NCBI GenBank assembly: GCA_016699835.1 | Contig: CP064987.1 | Span: 1,178,001-1,242,000 of the forward strand | Length of the DNA stretch: 64,000 bases | Origin: Phycisphaerales bacterium | GTDB lineage: Bacteria; Planctomycetota; Phycisphaerae; Phycisphaerales; UBA1924 | Direction of reading: 5' to 3' | Part shown: one piece after another, positions 61,572 through 64,000 of the stretch | How positions within the stretch are numbered: position 1 is the stretch's first letter | How the letters are laid out: each line of letters starts with the position of its first letter | Notes under the pieces: model-generated | What the model was told of the DNA's origin: nothing | Seen by the model: the letters and a program-made list of their open reading frames with translations, nothing else | Database searches by the model: none | Made by a program: the position numbers and the translations under genes

Positions 61572-63185
61572 ATGAACGCACGAACGGCATGGCCGATCGC
61601 GGGAATGGCCGCGCTCGTCGGCATGATGGTCGGCGCCGAAACCGCGCGGGCGCAGTTCATCTTTCAGCGGAGCCTGGGAAGCCCCAATGGACAAGAGATC
61701 GCCTACGACGTCGACCCGCTCACCCAGGGTGTCGAGGTGCTCGGCTTCGCGTCGGCGGGAAGCATCGATCAGGGTGCCGCTCCAACCGATCTCTATCTCA
61801 CACGGACCCGCACCGACGGCTCCACCGTCTGGCAGCGGATCCTCGGCAACCCGAACGTCGTGGACTATGCGACCTCGATCCGCGACGACAACTCGACGGC
61901 GGCCAATGGCGGCTTCATCGTCTCGGGCGAGACCCAGATCCTGAGTGTCACCGGGGCGCCGACCACGCAGATCTTCGTCATGCGCCTCAACGGGCTGGGC
62001 AACGTGCTGTGGTCGAACATCTATGGCGGAAGCGCCGGGATCGACTTCCCCGCGGGGACCTCCACACGCCTCGTGACGAATCTCGGATCGGTCACAGTCG
62101 GGCGACGAACCGGCGTGACACAAGACCCGATCGACGGCGTCATGATCGGCGTGAACCCGGCGGGCAACCCGATCTTCCAGCGTCTGTACTTCGCAAGGCC
62201 CATGGCGGGCGTGAACTTCGGAATCCTCAGTCTCAACGACGTGCGCGTCACGCCCGTGGGGTATATGGCCGTGGGCTGGACGGATTACCGCCAGTTCGGC
62301 GGCGAACTCGCGCCGTGCCTGCTCGAGACCGATCCGTTCGGCAACGTGATCAACTTCTGGGTCTATCCCTTCCCCGGGCGCGAGGTCTATGGCGACGGGA
62401 TCGCGATCACCGACAACGGGTTCGCGATCTCCTGCCGATCGATCGTTCCCGGCAATGCCCAGCCCGATCTCATCGTGATGCACGTGGATCCCGCGGGCAA
62501 TCCCCTTTGGACGCGATTCCTGCCCGCGTTCCGCAACGGCTTCGCGGCGATCAACTACTCGCCCGACAACCGCAAGATCATCGTGGGAGGAACGGTTCCC
62601 GTCGGACCGAACCTCGTCTCGGACGCCGCGATGATCCGCTTTGATCTCGCCGGCGTGCCGGAGTGGTCGTCGGTCTACGGCGCCGTGAACGCCGATCTGG
62701 GCCATGCCGCCGACACACTCCCGTGCGGGCGAGGCTATGTGCTCGCGGGGAGCGACCGGATTCCCGGGAACGTCGGGCTCACGGATCATTACCTGGTGCG
62801 CGTGCACGCCACCGGACGCTCGGGGTGTCTCGAGGGCCCGAACGCGATGCCCGGAGCGATCGGGAATCCGCCCAGGATCACCTTCCCCATCGAGCAACGC
62901 GACCAGCAGGAGTTCCAGGCGTATCCGGTCATCAACACCTTCCTGGGCGCCAACATCACACACTGTCTCAACACCACCTGCCCCGCGGATATTGATGACG
63001 GCTCCGGCACCGGCACGCCCGACGGCGGCGTCACGATCGATGACGCGCTGTACTTCCTCTCGCTCTACAACTCGGGCAACGCGTGCGGCGATCTGGACGA
63101 CGGGAGCGGCACGGGCACGCCCGACGGCGGCGTAACAATTGACGACTTGCTGTTCTTCATCGCCCGGTACAACGCGGGCTGCTGA
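61572..63185 (+). CDS. Secreted protein with GC-type dockerin anchor
   Basis: A 537-residue exported protein. A signal peptide (MNARTAWPIAGMAALVGMMV, ending ARA) precedes a beta-propeller-like region with repeated LWxNIYGG and DLIVMHVDPAGNPLWTRF elements, as in SBBP/beta-propeller proteins. The C-terminus is TCPADIDDG followed by two dockerin repeats (GGVTIDDALYFLSLYNSG and GGVTIDDLLFFIARYNAGC-stop). AGGAG lies 6 nt before the ATG at 61572. A CGGTAGACTGAG element at 61466-61477 is shared with other exported-protein genes. Confidence 0.85.
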   Translation: MNARTAWPIAGMAALVGMMVGAETARAQFIFQRSLGSPNGQEIAYDVDPLTQGVEVLGFASAGSIDQGAAPTDLYLTRTRTDGSTVWQRILGNPNVVDYATSIRDDNSTAANGGFIVSGETQILSVTGAPTTQIFVMRLNGLGNVLWSNIYGGSAGIDFPAGTSTRLVTNLGSVTVGRRTGVTQDPIDGVMIGVNPAGNPIFQRLYFARPMAGVNFGILSLNDVRVTPVGYMAVGWTDYRQFGGELAPCLLETDPFGNVINFWVYPFPGREVYGDGIAITDNGFAISCRSIVPGNAQPDLIVMHVDPAGNPLWTRFLPAFRNGFAAINYSPDNRKIIVGGTVPVGPNLVSDAAMIRFDLAGVPEWSSVYGAVNADLGHAADTLPCGRGYVLAGSDRIPGNVGLTDHYLVRVHATGRSGCLEGPNAMPGAIGNPPRITFPIEQRDQQEFQAYPVINTFLGANITHCLNTTCPADIDDGSGTGTPDGGVTIDDALYFLSLYNSGNACGDLDDGSGTGTPDGGVTIDDLLFFIARYNAGC

Positions 63186-63194
63186 TCCAACTCG

Positions 63195-63227
63195 CCCGGC
63201 ACGCGCGAGAGTGCCCGCCGGGTGTTT
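63195..63227 (+). terminator. Possible terminator after the dockerin gene
   Basis: Stem CCCGGC/GCCGGG (63195-63200 and 63217-63222), with an alternative inner GGCAC/GTGCC pairing, lies 9 nt after the stop. It is followed by only TGTTT, so it is weak. Confidence 0.4.
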
Positions 63228-63259
63228 CCCCAGAAACTCGCAATTCACACACAACACCG

Positions 63260-63288
63260 TTGTGTCGGCGATTCGGATGCGGTAGCCT
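63260..63288 (+). promoter_or_regulatory. Promoter of the LVIVD-repeat gene (TTGTGT, 17 bp, TAGCCT)
   Basis: TTGTGT at 63260-63265 and TAGCCT at 63283-63288 are 17 bp apart. The -35 is identical to that before the dockerin gene at 50968-52119, and the -10 to that before the SLC13 gene. Confidence 0.5.
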
Positions 63289-63339
63289 TGGAGGAGACGG
63301 CTCGTGCCGTGTGTTCAGAGCCGAAGTGGGGATCTTTGT

Positions 63340-64000
63340 ATGACACATCACGTACCACATCACGCGTTCTCGATTCGCAACGAATGTGGCTTCCGGCCGA
63401 TCGATTGGCTGGGCGCCCTGATTGGATTGACGCTCTCGGTGTTGACCTTCGCCCAGTGCGACTCGAGCGTCGCGTTCCACACCGGCGGCATTGCCCAAGC
63501 CGTGACCGTCCGGGGCAACTTCGCGTATGTCTCCTACCCCGGTGAGATCCGGATCCTGGACATTTCAACGCTCGCGACGCCGACAGTGGTCGGGAGCGTG
63601 CTCGTCCCGGGGTTTATCACCGACCTCGACACTTCCGGGAACTATCTCTACGGCGTGACCGATCCGGGCGAGATGGTGATCGTGAATATCGCGACACTGT
63701 CGAGTCCTTCCCTCGTCTCGGTTACGCCCTTGCACGACCCGTTCACGGGTGCCGATCGAATCGCGGCCTCAACACCTTCCGGTCTCGCGCTCGTGGTCTC
63801 AGGAGTGGACGTGGAGGTGTGGGACGTCTCAACACCAACGACGCCGGTATACCAATCGACCTACAACCCATTCGGGTTCGCGGGAGATGTCGAGATCCAG
63901 CAGACGACGGGATACGTCCTCGTCACGACCGGCGAGTTCGTGGCTCTGGATCTGGCAAACCCGGCGTCACCCGTCGTTCTGGACTCGATCGCACTCGGAT
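63340..64000 (+). CDS. Secreted LVIVD-repeat beta-propeller protein (truncated by window end)
   Basis: The frame is open from ATG 63340 to the last base; 220 residues are visible. A hydrophobic segment LGALIGLTLSVLTFAQ (residues about 24-39) looks like a signal peptide. Then LVIVD-type propeller repeats follow: GNFAYVSYPGEIRILDIS, GNYLYGVTDPGEMVIVNIA, ALVVSGVDVEVWDVSTP, GYVLVTTGEFVALDLANPASP. By analogy with its neighbours it may end in a GC-dockerin module beyond the window. GGGGA lies 5 nt before the ATG. Confidence 0.8.
   Translation, partial: MTHHVPHHAFSIRNECGFRPIDWLGALIGLTLSVLTFAQCDSSVAFHTGGIAQAVTVRGNFAYVSYPGEIRILDISTLATPTVVGSVLVPGFITDLDTSGNYLYGVTDPGEMVIVNIATLSSPSLVSVTPLHDPFTGADRIAASTPSGLALVVSGVDVEVWDVSTPTTPVYQSTYNPFGFAGDVEIQQTTGYVLVTTGEFVALDLANPASPVVLDSIALG

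Noticed and set aside
61014..63257. 747-codon minus-strand frame
   Set aside because: Antisense to the prepilin end and the dockerin gene, both of which have ribosome-binding sites and clear signal sequences.
1..64000. CRISPR arrays, transposons, prophage
   Set aside because: No regularly spaced repeats of CRISPR type, no transposase or integrase, and no terminal inverted repeats with target duplications.

Overview
The DNA is high-GC (roughly two thirds G+C by eye) and coding-dense. It looks like a chromosomal segment of a planctomycete of the class Phycisphaerae. The main reason is that six secreted proteins end in a paired dockerin-like repeat finishing in Ala-Gly-Cys-stop, the 'GC-type dockerin' anchor that I associate with Phycisphaerales. 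Flotillin/NfeD, a prepilin with the planctomycete-type N-terminus, and dispersed nuo/atp genes fit this. I see no rRNA, tRNA, CRISPR array, transposase or phage gene.

Layout. 1-7333 (+): a tightly overlapped cbb3 cytochrome oxidase operon, entered inside a CcoN-CcoO fusion and followed by ccoQ, a one-haem ccoP, and the maturation genes ccoG, ccoH, a SafE-type membrane gene, ccoI and ccoS. 7346-11052 (-): glycerate 2-kinase, an aminotransferase and an orphan FecCD permease. 11053-12192: an isolated atpC flanked by 7-bp repeat arrays, then a 580-bp gene-free stretch with a G-quadruplex-type repeat and GC-rich palindromes. 12193-17897: M1 aminopeptidase (-), pyrG, an endonuclease/exonuclease/phosphatase-family gene, and an HU-like gene with a clear terminator. 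18089-23234 (+): a degenerate receiver-GAF protein, NfeD-flotillin, and an M20 amidohydrolase. 23245-28615: a peroxiredoxin-GNAT fusion (-), a beta-helix GC-dockerin protein (+), a small unknown gene (-), and glmS (-). 28870-35244 (+): a YoaK-STAS fusion, an oversized carB carrying a low-GC insert, and a secreted protein with a duplicated domain. 35257-39637 (-): nuoH, a large glycosyltransferase, plsC. 39763-45844 (+): rarA, 5-formyl-THF cyclo-ligase, a LysM L,D-transpeptidase, a UDP-galactopyranose-mutase-like flavoprotein, and an unknown gene with an overlapping upstream ORF. 45937-52119 (-): four consecutive secreted GC-dockerin genes. 52265-58867: gpsA (-), a His-rich P-type ATPase overlapping queC-queE (+), and an HtrA protease with a structured leader. 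58898-64000: an SLC13 anion transporter (-), a prepilin, a sixth GC-dockerin protein, and a truncated LVIVD-repeat protein.

How the genes fit together. The cbb3 operon encodes a high-affinity oxidase with its copper and haem assembly factors. carB, pyrG, glmS, gpsA, plsC, the L,D-transpeptidase and the glycosyltransferase supply nucleotide, cell-envelope and lipid precursors. queC and queE are two steps of 7-deazaguanine synthesis. The GC-dockerin proteins look like an exported, surface-displayed set sharing one C-terminal module. The strongest candidates for something undescribed are: the 124-residue low-GC insert in carB; the Cys-bracketed GC-dockerin module, including a 153-bp near-identical DNA repeat in two neighbouring genes; the fusion proteins; and a recurring promoter arrangement in which a TAnnnT hexamer lies 5-9 nt before an ATG with no Shine-Dalgarno sequence (likely leaderless mRNAs).
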